Assembly: GCA_958446555.1 (NCBI GenBank)
Contig: CAUCWU010000100.1
Span: forward strand, 1 to 7,795
Reading direction: 5' to 3'
DNA: 7,795 nt
DNA from: an uncultured Lachnospiraceae bacterium
Lineage (GTDB): Bacteria; Bacillota; Clostridia; Lachnospirales; Lachnospiraceae
The notes beneath the pieces were generated by a model. It saw only the letters and a list, made by a program, of their open reading frames with translations, was not told the DNA's origin and did not search any database. Below are positions 1 through 6,334 of the stretch, in pieces. The number at the start of each line of letters is the position of its first letter. The first letter of the stretch is position 1. A program made the position numbers and the translations under genes.

Positions 1-57
1 ATTCATCCCCGCCCGACTATGTCGGACGAGGTTTTCTGCGAAGAACTGGATAAATAG
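1..57 (+). CDS. C-terminal end of a probable dihydrolipoyl dehydrogenase-like flavoprotein (partial)
   Basis: An open frame enters from the left edge and stops at TAG (55-57). It encodes IHPRPTMSDEVFCEELDK. The I-H-P-x-P-T-x-S-[DE] pattern resembles the end of the C-terminal dimerisation domain of class I pyridine nucleotide-disulfide oxidoreductases (dihydrolipoyl dehydrogenase, mercuric reductase and relatives), where the conserved His near this point takes part in catalysis at the partner subunit's disulfide. Only 18 residues are visible, so the FAD and NAD domains and the redox Cys pair cannot be checked, and the exact enzyme is uncertain. If correct, the gene ends normally and is not cut by the neighbouring block. 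Its product would be a cytoplasmic flavoenzyme. Confidence 0.4.
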   Translation: MHPRPTMSDEVFCEELDK

Positions 58-129
58 ACTTCATATTGAATTTCCAATATACAAAATCAAATAATTTGTG
101 GTCAAATGAGAGGCGGCGGTGCTTTCATC

Positions 130-148
130 TCGGTCATTGAATGACCGA
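130..148. repeat. Perfect 8-bp inverted repeat (hairpin) between the left-edge gene and the permease
   Basis: TCGGTCAT, loop TGA, ATGACCGA. It lies downstream of both converging genes, the flavoprotein (stop 57) and the permease (stop 190), so it could act as a weak bidirectional transcript end. Neither side has a proper T run (the plus side continues AAAATTCC, the minus side GATGAAAG), so a standard intrinsic terminator is not supported. The rest of 58-189 holds no convincing gene. Around 108-180 it is noticeably richer in G+C than the permease gene beside it. Confidence 0.5.
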
Positions 149-189
149 AAATTCCTGCGCCAGATCCCTAAAGGAACGTCAGATCTTTA

Positions 190-2088
190 CTATCTCGTTG
201 TAGTATTCCCCACAAAATTCAGAAGAAAGTATGCTGCTGACGCCAAATACCCTGCCATAACAGAATTACTCAATATGGATACAGCAAGGCCTAAACTGCC
301 TAATGCCATCGCTCTTCTGACTGTTTCCGCTGCATAAGCTCCAAACGGGAATGTACAGTTTTTCCATATCATAATTCCACAAAACAGGCATATCATTATA
401 GTCAGCAGTAAAATAGATGTGGCAAAACGAAGCAACAAAATTTTCCAATGAGAAATTTTCTTTGCATAAACTACTTCTCGTATTGCTTTCGACTGTTCTG
501 GCTTATTCAGCGGAACAATAAGAAAGATTCCTATGAGTATTACAGACTGCTCCAGACACTCTGCTGAATGAGCCCTGTCCAAATTTGAAATTCCTCTTAA
601 CAATGGAATTGTTAACAGATACGCGAATGATACTAATAGGTTTGTTCTTATTGCCAGATGGAAATTTACCTTGAGTATACGCCAAGCGTCGGTTATACAC
701 GAGACACAGCGTACAGGTAAGCCACTAAGTACAGGTACTACGGCTTTCAAACGCCACCGTATCATTCCCCAGTGGCTTCGCTTAAGAGTCAAAATCCATA
801 TTGACAGAATAACAAATAAAATACCAATTCCAGCCATAAGCAATCTGTTCATACAAATGATTTGCAAGTCCTCTTGTATAATTTCATAACCACGCAATGT
901 ATTATGTCTTATCATTAAAGTCGTGAATTTTGTATCTCCAGATAGTCCCGTTATTCCTTTATCAACCATCCACCACAAGAATTGAATCACAATTGCAATT
1001 GGAGAGTCTGTAAGCAAAGTAAAAAATATCCCAATTGCACATAACACCATTACTTCTGGCAAAAGCCACCATAAAATATATTTGATATATGCAAAATAGT
1101 CTATTACGATACTCTTCTCTGCTCCAAACGTGATAAGCGGCACAAGAGATTCAAAACTTAACAGCAAAATCGGAAGTAAAATCATCGTGATACTAGCTGC
1201 ATATCTTGAAATTACCAGTTTCGCTGAAGACACCTTTCGGCTGTAAATCAATTCTGCTGCATTGCTCATACGGTCTTTCATCCATATCATCACTACCAAG
1301 AATATCGGATACAAGCCTAATTCCAATCCCATATAATCACAGAATAATCGTGCAAATCCGCCTGTCACCTTATCTTTATTAATTGTTTGATTATATTCTT
1401 CCAGTGCTTCCTCATAATTCATTTCCGAAATTCCAAAATAAGTAATCATCATTTCGTGAGAATATTGAGAGCCTTTTTCCCCAATAATATCTTCCATTAC
1501 CTGCATCAATTTTTTGAAATGTTCATAGGTGACCTGCGATACAAAATGCTTATATTTATTATCTTCGCTTTTTGTTTCTGCCCCGCCTTCCACCTCCATA
1601 TTTAAATTTCCATCTTTATCAACATTCATTGCCTCAAACGAAATCATCGTACCTGTGACTGCTGGAAAATAATCGTCTGGCAAATTTTTTAATTCTTCCT
1701 CGGTCAACCCAGTTATTTCACATAATATTTCAAGCACTTGTTTTTGTTTGCTGCTGCTTAATGTAATTACCTTATAATATCCAAGAGGATATGTGGCATA
1801 ACTATTATCTTCGTATTCCGACAACAAGGTTCTTGTAACGCCTGTCATTATTGCTTCTGGATCCTCTTCCGAAATCTTACTGCCAAAATAGTTACCCTCT
1901 TTGGATGGCTTGGACAGCAATGGACGTTCAAAACCTACCGCAGCAGGTGTTATACCGTTTGCCCGATTGATTTCTGCTTGTGTGACTCCCCGAAAATTCT
2001 GTGACCAGCTAAAAACCAAAATAGCAATAAAAAGATAATAAAGAATACTCGATGCAATCTTTTTACATTCTTTTAGATATAATTTCAT
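190..2088 (-). CDS. ABC-2-type transporter permease with large extracytoplasmic domain
   Basis: Membrane subunit (632 aa) of the exporter formed with the ATPase encoded just upstream. One membrane helix (about 12-28) is followed by about 225 mostly hydrophilic residues, predicted to lie outside the cell. Then come helices near 256-270, 298-320, 335-358, 362-375 and 412-434, and a second group near 482-498, 513-527, 551-574, 594-608 and 611-626. The two groups carry a related cytoplasmic segment: E-L-I-Y-S-R-K-V-S at 279-287 and E-V-V-Y-A-K-K-I-S at 538-546, each followed by K, R, aromatic-A and S-I. This suggests two permease halves in one chain. The start is supported by GGAGGG (2096-2101) seven bases upstream. 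The gene overlaps the ATPase by 26 nt, implying translational coupling. The C-terminus (FVGNTTTR) ends right after the last helix and may be shortened. The exporter role is secure; the substrate is unknown, with peptide antibiotic or lipid-like molecules the usual candidates beside a two-component system. Confidence 0.85.
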   Translation of the reverse strand: MKLYLKECKKIASSILYYLFIAILVFSWSQNFRGVTQAEINRANGITPAAVGFERPLLSKPSKEGNYFGSKISEEDPEAIMTGVTRTLLSEYEDNSYATYPLGYYKVITLSSSKQKQVLEILCEITGLTEEELKNLPDDYFPAVTGTMISFEAMNVDKDGNLNMEVEGGAETKSEDNKYKHFVSQVTYEHFKKLMQVMEDIIGEKGSQYSHEMMITYFGISEMNYEEALEEYNQTINKDKVTGGFARLFCDYMGLELGLYPIFLVVMIWMKDRMSNAAELIYSRKVSSAKLVISRYAASITMILLPILLLSFESLVPLITFGAEKSIVIDYFAYIKYILWWLLPEVMVLCAIGIFFTLLTDSPIAIVIQFLWWMVDKGITGLSGDTKFTTLMIRHNTLRGYEIIQEDLQIICMNRLLMAGIGILFVILSIWILTLKRSHWGMIRWRLKAVVPVLSGLPVRCVSCITDAWRILKVNFHLAIRTNLLVSFAYLLTIPLLRGISNLDRAHSAECLEQSVILIGIFLIVPLNKPEQSKAIREVVYAKKISHWKILLLRFATSILLLTIMICLFCGIMIWKNCTFPFGAYAAETVRRAMALGSLGLAVSILSNSVMAGYLASAAYFLLNFVGNTTTR

Positions 2089-2962
2089 TGTTTATCCCTC
2101 CGTCTGTCTGGCTCAATAGATACATATACCCATCTTCTAAAGTGGGGGCTTGAAGTATATGTTTTTCTTCTGGCAGTGTCTCTGATAACACTCTGTACTG
2201 TGTGCCTGATCCAGAAGCAATAATATTCAAAACAGTGTATTTTTCCCTGATAATCTTGTCTTGCTTTTTTTCTGCCGAAATAAGATACACTTTCCCTTCG
2301 GCTTGTTTTATCAATTCTTCTGCAGCACCATTCCATATCATTTTCCCGTTGTCCAAAACTCCTATATTTTCGCAGGAAGTTTCGACATCCGAAGAAATAT
2401 GGGTAGAAAGTATAACTATTCTGTCCTCTGCAAATTCACTTAACATATTGCGGAAACGAATACGTTCCTCTGGATCAAGGCCAGCCGTAGGTTCGTCCAC
2501 AATCAGAATTTGCGGATCATGCAGTAATGCCTGTGCTATCCCAAGTCTTTGTTTCATTCCTCCTGATAAAGCCTTTATTTTCGTTCTCATATTTTCTTTT
2601 AAATTTACCTGTTCAAGCAATGATGCAATTCTTTCTTTTCGAATTTTATCTGGAAGATTCGATAATAAGCCAAGATAATCCATCGCATCATAAACACTCA
2701 TATTTCTGTAAAAAGAAAAATTCTGCGAGAGATAACCTACGATTTCCCGTATTTTACCTGTTTCATTGATTGGAATACCATTCATACTGACTTCTCCGCC
2801 TGAAGGGACTGAAAGCGTTGCCAAAATTCTCATCAGACTTGTTTTTCCTGCACCGTTACGCCCAAGTAGCCCGTACATTCCTGAATGGATTGTAACTGAC
2901 ACATTTTTGAGAGCTGCCTTTCTTCCATAATTTTTGGAAAGATTCTTTATCACAATCTCCAT
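2063..2962 (-). CDS. ABC transporter ATP-binding protein
   Basis: Cytoplasmic ATPase (299 aa) that powers the adjacent permease. All nucleotide-binding motifs are present: Walker A GRNGAGKT (34-41), Q-loop Q80, signature LSGGMKQ (132-138), Walker B ILIVDEP (152-158) with catalytic E157, D-loop GLD (161-163) and switch H188. Residues from about 225 form a C-terminal extension typical of ATPases of single-permease ABC-2 exporters (COG1131 type), so the protein should be active. The start codon has AAGGAGG (2974-2980) eleven bases upstream, but that site lies inside a stable hairpin. The gene starts 153 nt after the histidine kinase stop and overlaps the permease by 26 nt. The context suggests an exporter induced by the sensor system. 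DrrA-, BcrA- or lantibiotic-immunity-like roles are possible, but nothing in the sequence selects one. Confidence 0.93.
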   Translation of the reverse strand: MEIVIKNLSKNYGRKAALKNVSVTIHSGMYGLLGRNGAGKTSLMRILATLSVPSGGEVSMNGIPINETGKIREIVGYLSQNFSFYRNMSVYDAMDYLGLLSNLPDKIRKERIASLLEQVNLKENMRTKIKALSGGMKQRLGIAQALLHDPQILIVDEPTAGLDPEERIRFRNMLSEFAEDRIVILSTHISSDVETSCENIGVLDNGKMIWNGAAEELIKQAEGKVYLISAEKKQDKIIREKYTVLNIIASGSGTQYRVLSETLPEEKHILQAPTLEDGYMYLLSQTDGGINNEIISKRM

Positions 2963-2969
2963 AAATATA

Positions 2970-3002
2970 AAAACCTCCTTACCTGCGTTGTAAGGAGATT
3001 TT
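2970..3002 (-). promoter_or_regulatory. Hairpin that buries the ATPase ribosome site and resembles an intrinsic terminator
   Basis: In minus-strand RNA, AAAAUCUCCUUAC (3002-2990) pairs with GUAAGGAGGUUUU (2982-2970) across the loop AACGCAG, giving a 13-bp stem with one U-G wobble. On the plus strand that position is a C-A mismatch, so the full stem forms only in the sense transcript of the ATPase gene. The 3' arm contains the whole AAGGAGG ribosome site. With only the inner eight or nine pairs formed, the arm is followed directly by UUUUU, as in an intrinsic terminator. The element could therefore block translation, stop transcription between kinase and ATPase, or both. The structure is read directly; the regulatory role is inferred. 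Confidence 0.6.
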
Positions 3003-3051
3003 ATAATCGAAAAGTCAATTTTTTGAAAAGAACTGTAAACTACACGCTTAC
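3000..3051 (-). promoter_or_regulatory. Possible internal promoter and operator between kinase and ATPase genes
   Basis: The gap 2963-3115 contains no gene. On the minus strand a TATAAA (3005-3000) is preceded, 16 bases away, by a weak TTCAAA. Upstream lies an imperfect inverted repeat, GTAAAC (3035-3040), TACAC, GCTTAC (3046-3051), matching at five of six positions, which could be a binding site for the adjacent response regulator. A start from this promoter would fall near 2993, inside the hairpin, so the transcript would lack part of the arm that hides the ribosome site. Both elements are weak matches and the proposal is tentative. Confidence 0.25.
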
Positions 3052-3115
3052 CTGGTCATTGAATTTTCAAAAATTTTCACATCAGATTCCGAAACCATAT
3101 TCTCAAGCTATATTT

Positions 3116-4300
3116 TTAAACTATATTTAGCTTTGCTGTCACACACGCCCCTCTTTTATTTTTATTATTTGAAATAGATAACAGCCCGCCGTGTTTTTCA
3201 CAAAGTATCCTGCAAATGCTAAGACCTATTCCAAAATGCTGCCCTTCTTTATCACTGCTGTAAAATACCGTAGCTGCCTTTTCCAAATCCTTCCCTGCAA
3301 AGCCATTTCCATCATCTTCTACTGTAAGAATGAGAAAATCCTTTTTCTGCGAAATATTGATACGCACTTGTTTCTTTGCATATCTTAATGCATTTTGTAA
3401 CAAATTTTCGAAAATCCGAAAAAGTACGCTTTTATCCAATCGAACCTCATCCATGGTCATAATATTACTTGAAATAAGGATTTCTTTGTTCGTCTCTAGC
3501 TGCTGCACGTTACTTCGCATTTCATCCAGTAATCGTTTCACATTTTCAGGTCGTTTCTCAATTTCAATATTTTCAATTTTCTCAACGTCACGAACGCAGT
3601 CCACATATTGCTCCAACCTATTTACTGCTCCCTGCATAGAAGATACAGTATCCAATAGCATATCTTCTGTAAGTTTATCCTGTGGTATCATTTTCTCCAA
3701 ATAATCCAAATATCCTTTCAGTACCGTGATTGGCGTTCTTATGTCATGAGCCACTGAAGCATTCAATAATTTTCTTTGCTCTAAGGATTCCCACAATGCT
3801 TTTTGCTTTTGCCAAAGTTCGCTGCGCATTTTTTCCATTGAACAGCATAGCTCTCCTAACTCATCATCTTCATTGTACTCAACGTGAAAATCAAGATTAT
3901 CTTCCTGTATCTTTTCCACTCCATTTTGCAGCTGTGCAATCGGAATCTTAAGTTTCTTTTGATAATAGATTGTCGCGGCCACTCCAATGCCAATCGTAAT
4001 GAAAAGAACAGGTAAGCCGATCATAGCAACATAAGAGCCATAATAGGCTACCGCATCTCCCGTACTGAAAGGCTGCCATGTAATTGTATTTTTATCTATA
4101 TCAAAAACATAATTTCCTGTACTCCCATCAATTCGAAAATCAGGAGAACTTATCATCAAATACTGTTTTTTCAATAATTCCTGCTGCAGTTTGTTTGCTG
4201 CAAAGATTGTAAGCGCTGACATCACTGCAATTATGCATATAGTAATCAAGAATGTAATCGTCATAGATAATTTGAGTGATTTTGTTTTTACTTTTCCCAT
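3116..4300 (-). CDS. Sensor histidine kinase (HAMP, HisKA, HATPase_c)
   Basis: Membrane sensor (394 aa) that autophosphorylates on histidine and passes the phosphate to the response regulator encoded upstream. From the chosen start: membrane helix about 11-34, an outside loop of about 50 residues, second helix about 88-112, HAMP linker about 113-165, then the dimerisation helix with H-box SVAHDIRTP and phosphoacceptor H185. The ATPase domain has N-box ENLLQNALRYA (about 298-308), G1 box DDGNGF (329-334) and G2 box GIGLSI (357-362). All catalytic motifs are intact. The outside loop is longer than in intramembrane-sensing kinases but too short for a classic ligand domain. Start: an ATG at 4318 would add six residues but has no ribosome site; the ATG at 4300 has GGGGAG (4311-4316) ten bases upstream and is preferred. 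It overlaps the regulator gene by 13 nt. Confidence 0.93.
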   Translation of the reverse strand: MGKVKTKSLKLSMTITFLITICIIAVMSALTIFAANKLQQELLKKQYLMISSPDFRIDGSTGNYVFDIDKNTITWQPFSTGDAVAYYGSYVAMIGLPVLFITIGIGVAATIYYQKKLKIPIAQLQNGVEKIQEDNLDFHVEYNEDDELGELCCSMEKMRSELWQKQKALWESLEQRKLLNASVAHDIRTPITVLKGYLDYLEKMIPQDKLTEDMLLDTVSSMQGAVNRLEQYVDCVRDVEKIENIEIEKRPENVKRLLDEMRSNVQQLETNKEILISSNIMTMDEVRLDKSVLFRIFENLLQNALRYAKKQVRINISQKKDFLILTVEDDGNGFAGKDLEKAATVFYSSDKEGQHFGIGLSICRILCEKHGGLLSISNNKNKRGACVTAKLNIV

Positions 4301-4968
4301 CTGTATCCAACTCCCCATACCGTTTGAATATAATTTTTATCCGTATACGCTGACAATTTATTTCGTATCTTTCGGATATGTTCTTTCACTACAATGCTGT
4401 CGCCTTCCCCATCATATCCCCAAAGTTTTTCATAAATGGTTTCCCTGTCAAAGACCATTCCTGCATTTTGAGAAAGAAGCCGGATAATCTCAAATTCTTT
4501 ATTGGAAAATTCCAGCTGCTTTTCTTTGTAAAATACAGTATGACTGTCATAGTTGATAATCAGTTCATCATCAAACCTCAAACTCGATGCCTCATGTTTC
4601 CTTTCTTCACGACGAAGATGTGCCGAAATTCTCGCCACTAACTCATCCATACTGAAAGGCTTTGTAATATAATCATCTCCTCCGACAGACAATCCTTTTA
4701 TCACATCCTGTTCTGTTACACGTGCCGTCAAAAAAATAATAGGACAGGATATATGGCTTCGTATACGCTGGCATAATTCCAATCCATCCATTTCTGGCAT
4801 ATTGATATCCAACAATATGATATCTGGTATTACTTTTCTTCCATTCAATAATGCCAACGCTTTTTTTGCGTTATTCGCCGTATACACAGAAAATTTTTCT
4901 TTCAGACATTTTTCCATCATTGATAGTATCATTTCTTCATCATCAATAATCAATATTTTATATTTCAT
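4288..4968 (-). CDS. OmpR/PhoB-family response regulator
   Basis: DNA-binding partner (226 aa, usual length for the family) of the kinase encoded downstream. The receiver domain (about 3-115) has the acidic pair D9-D10 with E11, phosphoacceptor D54 in ILLDINMPEMDG, switch T81 and conserved K103-P104. A winged-helix domain (about 127-225) follows, ending in the typical RNKL...YIQTVWGVGYRW segment. All key residues are present, so it should be phosphorylatable and able to bind DNA. The start is supported by AAGGAG (plus positions 4981-4986), twelve bases upstream. It is the first gene of the minus-strand operon and most likely controls the ABC transporter and possibly its own promoter, which carries a perfect inverted repeat. 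The direct targets are inferred from position. Confidence 0.95.
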   Translation of the reverse strand: MKYKILIIDDEEMILSMMEKCLKEKFSVYTANNAKKALALLNGRKVIPDIILLDINMPEMDGLELCQRIRSHISCPIIFLTARVTEQDVIKGLSVGGDDYITKPFSMDELVARISAHLRREERKHEASSLRFDDELIINYDSHTVFYKEKQLEFSNKEFEIIRLLSQNAGMVFDRETIYEKLWGYDGEGDSIVVKEHIRKIRNKLSAYTDKNYIQTVWGVGYRWEK

Positions 4969-5008
4969 AAGTGCTGCCTGCTCCTTGTGTTCTTTTTATC
5001 CTTTAATT

Positions 5009-5042
5009 CTTTTATCATACACGATAAAAGACAGATTTTCGA
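5009..5042 (-). promoter_or_regulatory. Predicted promoter of the regulator-kinase operon with overlapping operator
   Basis: On the minus strand, TCGAAA (5042-5037, four of six to the -35 consensus) and TATGAT (5019-5014, five of six) are separated by 17 bases. A perfect inverted repeat CTTTTATC, six-base loop, GATAAAAG (5009-5030) covers the -10 and part of the spacer. A protein bound here would affect transcription directly, so autoregulation or repression by another factor is likely. The expected start near 5007 gives a leader of about 40 nt. Confidence 0.45.
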
Positions 5043-5070
5043 CAACTCTTTGATTTTTCTTACATCTGTT

Positions 5071-5098
5071 TGATCCATCGGGTCAGCCTTATGGATCA
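5071..5098. repeat. Perfect 8-bp inverted repeat in the divergent intergenic region
   Basis: TGATCCAT (5071-5078) and ATGGATCA (5091-5098) flank a 12-base spacer. It lies upstream of the predicted regulator promoter and about 60 bases upstream of the predicted rfbB -35, so a distant operator for either side is possible. No T run follows on either strand, so it is not a terminator. Confidence 0.4.
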
Positions 5099-5114
5099 CT
5101 TCACACTTCAATTT

Positions 5115-5157
5115 TTTGTGCACTTTTCACAAACTTTGTTTTTTTCTAAAAAAGTGC
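5115..5157. repeat. Overlapping inverted repeats in an AT-rich tract upstream of rfbB
   Basis: TTTGTG (5115-5120) pairs with CACAAA (5128-5133), and alternatively GCACTTTT (5120-5127) pairs with AAAAGTGC (5150-5157). The two pairings share bases and exclude each other. The first is followed on the plus strand by a T run (5138-5145), which resembles a weak terminator, but no transcript is known to enter from the left. Function is unclear. Confidence 0.3.
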
Positions 5158-5188
5158 TTGAAGGTGACGTAACGTCACCTTATATACT
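5158..5188 (+). promoter_or_regulatory. rfbB: Predicted rfbB promoter with a perfect palindrome in its spacer
   Basis: TTGAAG (5158-5163) is followed after 17 bases by TATATA (5181-5186), or after 19 bases by TATACT (5183-5188). A perfect palindrome, AAGGTGACGT and its complement ACGTCACCTT around a central A (5161-5181), fills the spacer and touches both hexamers. This is the position used by repressors that exclude polymerase and by MerR-type activators that work on 19-base spacers. The expected start is near 5193-5195, giving an rfbB leader of about 120 nt. The palindrome is certain; promoter use is inferred. Confidence 0.55.
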
Positions 5189-5190
5189 GT

Positions 5191-5220
5191 GCGTGTCAAA
5201 GAAAAAATATTTTGACACGC
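5191..5220. repeat. Perfect 10-bp inverted repeat at the predicted rfbB start site
   Basis: GCGTGTCAAA (5191-5200) and TTTGACACGC (5211-5220) flank an A/T-only loop apart from one G. It begins three bases after the predicted -10 region, so it may be a second operator over the start site, or form a hairpin at the 5' end of the mRNA. Its right arm also contains a consensus TTGACA (5212-5217), but no good -10 lies at the right distance (TACGAA after 16 bases is poor). No T run follows, so it is not a terminator. Confidence 0.5.
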
Positions 5221-5263
5221 GACATCATGTATATACGAAATTTGATTTTATTTTTGAACCACT

Positions 5264-5295
5264 AGGGACAGATAAAAAGCCATCGTCCCTGTCCC
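5264..5295. repeat. GGGACAG/CTGTCCC inverted repeat in the rfbB leader
   Basis: GGGACAG (5265-5271) can pair with CTGTCCC (5289-5295), or AGGGAC (5264-5269) with GTCCCT (5285-5290). The two pairings compete because the right side carries two overlapping GTCCC copies. It ends six bases before the rfbB ribosome site AAAGGAG (5302-5308), which stays free in both folds. Its composition differs from the AT-rich surroundings, and GGGACAG-type inverted repeats resemble short dispersed repeats seen in some Clostridia. Membership of such a family cannot be checked here. Confidence 0.4.
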
Positions 5296-5314
5296 CATTA
5301 GAAAGGAGTTTATT

Positions 5315-6334
5315 ATGACCATTATCGTTACCGGCGGAGCCGGATTTATCGGAAGCAACTTTATTTTCCATATGTTAAATACTTACCCGGATTACCGCAT
5401 TGTATGTTTAGACTGCCTTACCTACGCTGGAAATCTTTCTACTCTGGCACCTGTTATGGACAACCCGAATTTCCGTTTCGTAAAGGAAAGCATCACCGAC
5501 CGTGAGGCTGTTTACAAGCTGTTCGAGGAGGAGCATCCGGACATCGTTGTTAACTTCGCTGCTGAGAGCCATGTTGACCGTTCTATCGAGAACCCAGAAG
5601 TTTTCTTAAACACCAACATCCTTGGAACTGCTGTTTTAATGGACGCTTGCCGCAAGTATGGTATTAAGCGTTATCATCAGGTTTCCACCGATGAGGTTTA
5701 CGGTGATCTGCCGCTTGACCGCCCAGACCTGTTCTTCACTGAGGAGACTCCAATCCACACAAGCAGCCCGTACAGCTCTTCTAAGGCTGGCGCTGACTTA
5801 TTAGTTCTTGCTTATCACAGAACCTATGGTCTGCCTGTTACCATCAGCCGCTGCTCAAATAACTACGGTCCATATCACTTCCCGGAGAAGCTGATTCCGC
5901 TTATGATCGCTAACGCATTAAACGACAAGCCGCTTCCAGTTTATGGTACTGGTGAGAATGTTCGTGACTGGCTGTATGTTGAGGATCACTGCCGTGCAAT
6001 CGATCTGATCATCCACAAGGGACGTGTTGGTGAGGTTTACAACGTTGGTGGACACAACGAGATGAAGAACATCGACATCGTTAAGATCATCTGCAAGGAG
6101 CTTGGAAAGCCAGAGAGCTTGATCACTTTCGTAGGCGACCGTAAGGGACATGACATGCGTTATGCAATCGACCCGACCAAGATCCACAATGAGTTAGGCT
6201 GGCTGCCAGAGACTAAGTTTGCTGACGGTATCAAGAAGACCATTCAGTGGTACTTAGACAATAAGGAGTGGTGGGAGACCATCATCTCTGGTGAGTATCA
6301 GAACTACTACGAGAAGATGTACGCAAACCGCTAA
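5315..6334 (+). CDS. rfbB: dTDP-glucose 4,6-dehydratase
   Basis: Cytoplasmic NAD-dependent enzyme (339 aa, usual length) of the extended short-chain dehydrogenase family. It converts dTDP-glucose to dTDP-4-keto-6-deoxyglucose, the second step of dTDP-L-rhamnose synthesis. The N-terminal Rossmann motif is TGGAGFIG (6-13). The catalytic centre is the family signature STDEVYG (124-130) with T125, D126 and E127, plus Y153 and K157 in PYSSSK. NVRDWLYVEDH (215-225) is the conserved nucleotide-sugar binding stretch. All key residues are present. AAAGGAG (5302-5308) lies six bases before the ATG. The stop overlaps the region just before rfbD, so the two are cotranscribed. Codon choice (many GTT, GCT, AAG, CTG) is much more biased than in the minus-strand block, consistent with a well-expressed core gene. 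Rhamnose would go into cell-wall polysaccharide or capsule. Confidence 0.97.
   Translation: MTIIVTGGAGFIGSNFIFHMLNTYPDYRIVCLDCLTYAGNLSTLAPVMDNPNFRFVKESITDREAVYKLFEEEHPDIVVNFAAESHVDRSIENPEVFLNTNILGTAVLMDACRKYGIKRYHQVSTDEVYGDLPLDRPDLFFTEETPIHTSSPYSSSKAGADLLVLAYHRTYGLPVTISRCSNNYGPYHFPEKLIPLMIANALNDKPLPVYGTGENVRDWLYVEDHCRAIDLIIHKGRVGEVYNVGGHNEMKNIDIVKIICKELGKPESLITFVGDRKGHDMRYAIDPTKIHNELGWLPETKFADGIKKTIQWYLDNKEWWETIISGEYQNYYEKMYANR

Noticed and set aside
119..337. Plus-strand 72-codon open frame starting MLSSRSLND
   Set aside because: Two thirds of it is antisense to the permease 3' end; it has no recognised family, and the permease reading is clearly real.
3050..3064. Three-codon leader peptide (ATG ACC AGG TAA) upstream of the ATPase hairpin on the minus strand
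   Set aside because: No ribosome site precedes it, and such a short frame occurs easily by chance.
132..3064. 11-bp direct repeat GGTCATTGAAT at 132-142 and 3054-3064 flanking the ABC genes
   Set aside because: Too short to argue for a mobile-element boundary; only the left copy belongs to a palindrome and no transposase or integrase is present.
4301..4318. Longer kinase start at 4318
   Set aside because: No ribosome site precedes it, and the GGGGAG that serves the ATG at 4300 lies inside this extension.
5116..5132. Rex-like site TTGTG...CACAA upstream of rfbB
   Set aside because: The Rex consensus has eight bases between the arms; here there are seven and the inner TTCA symmetry is absent.
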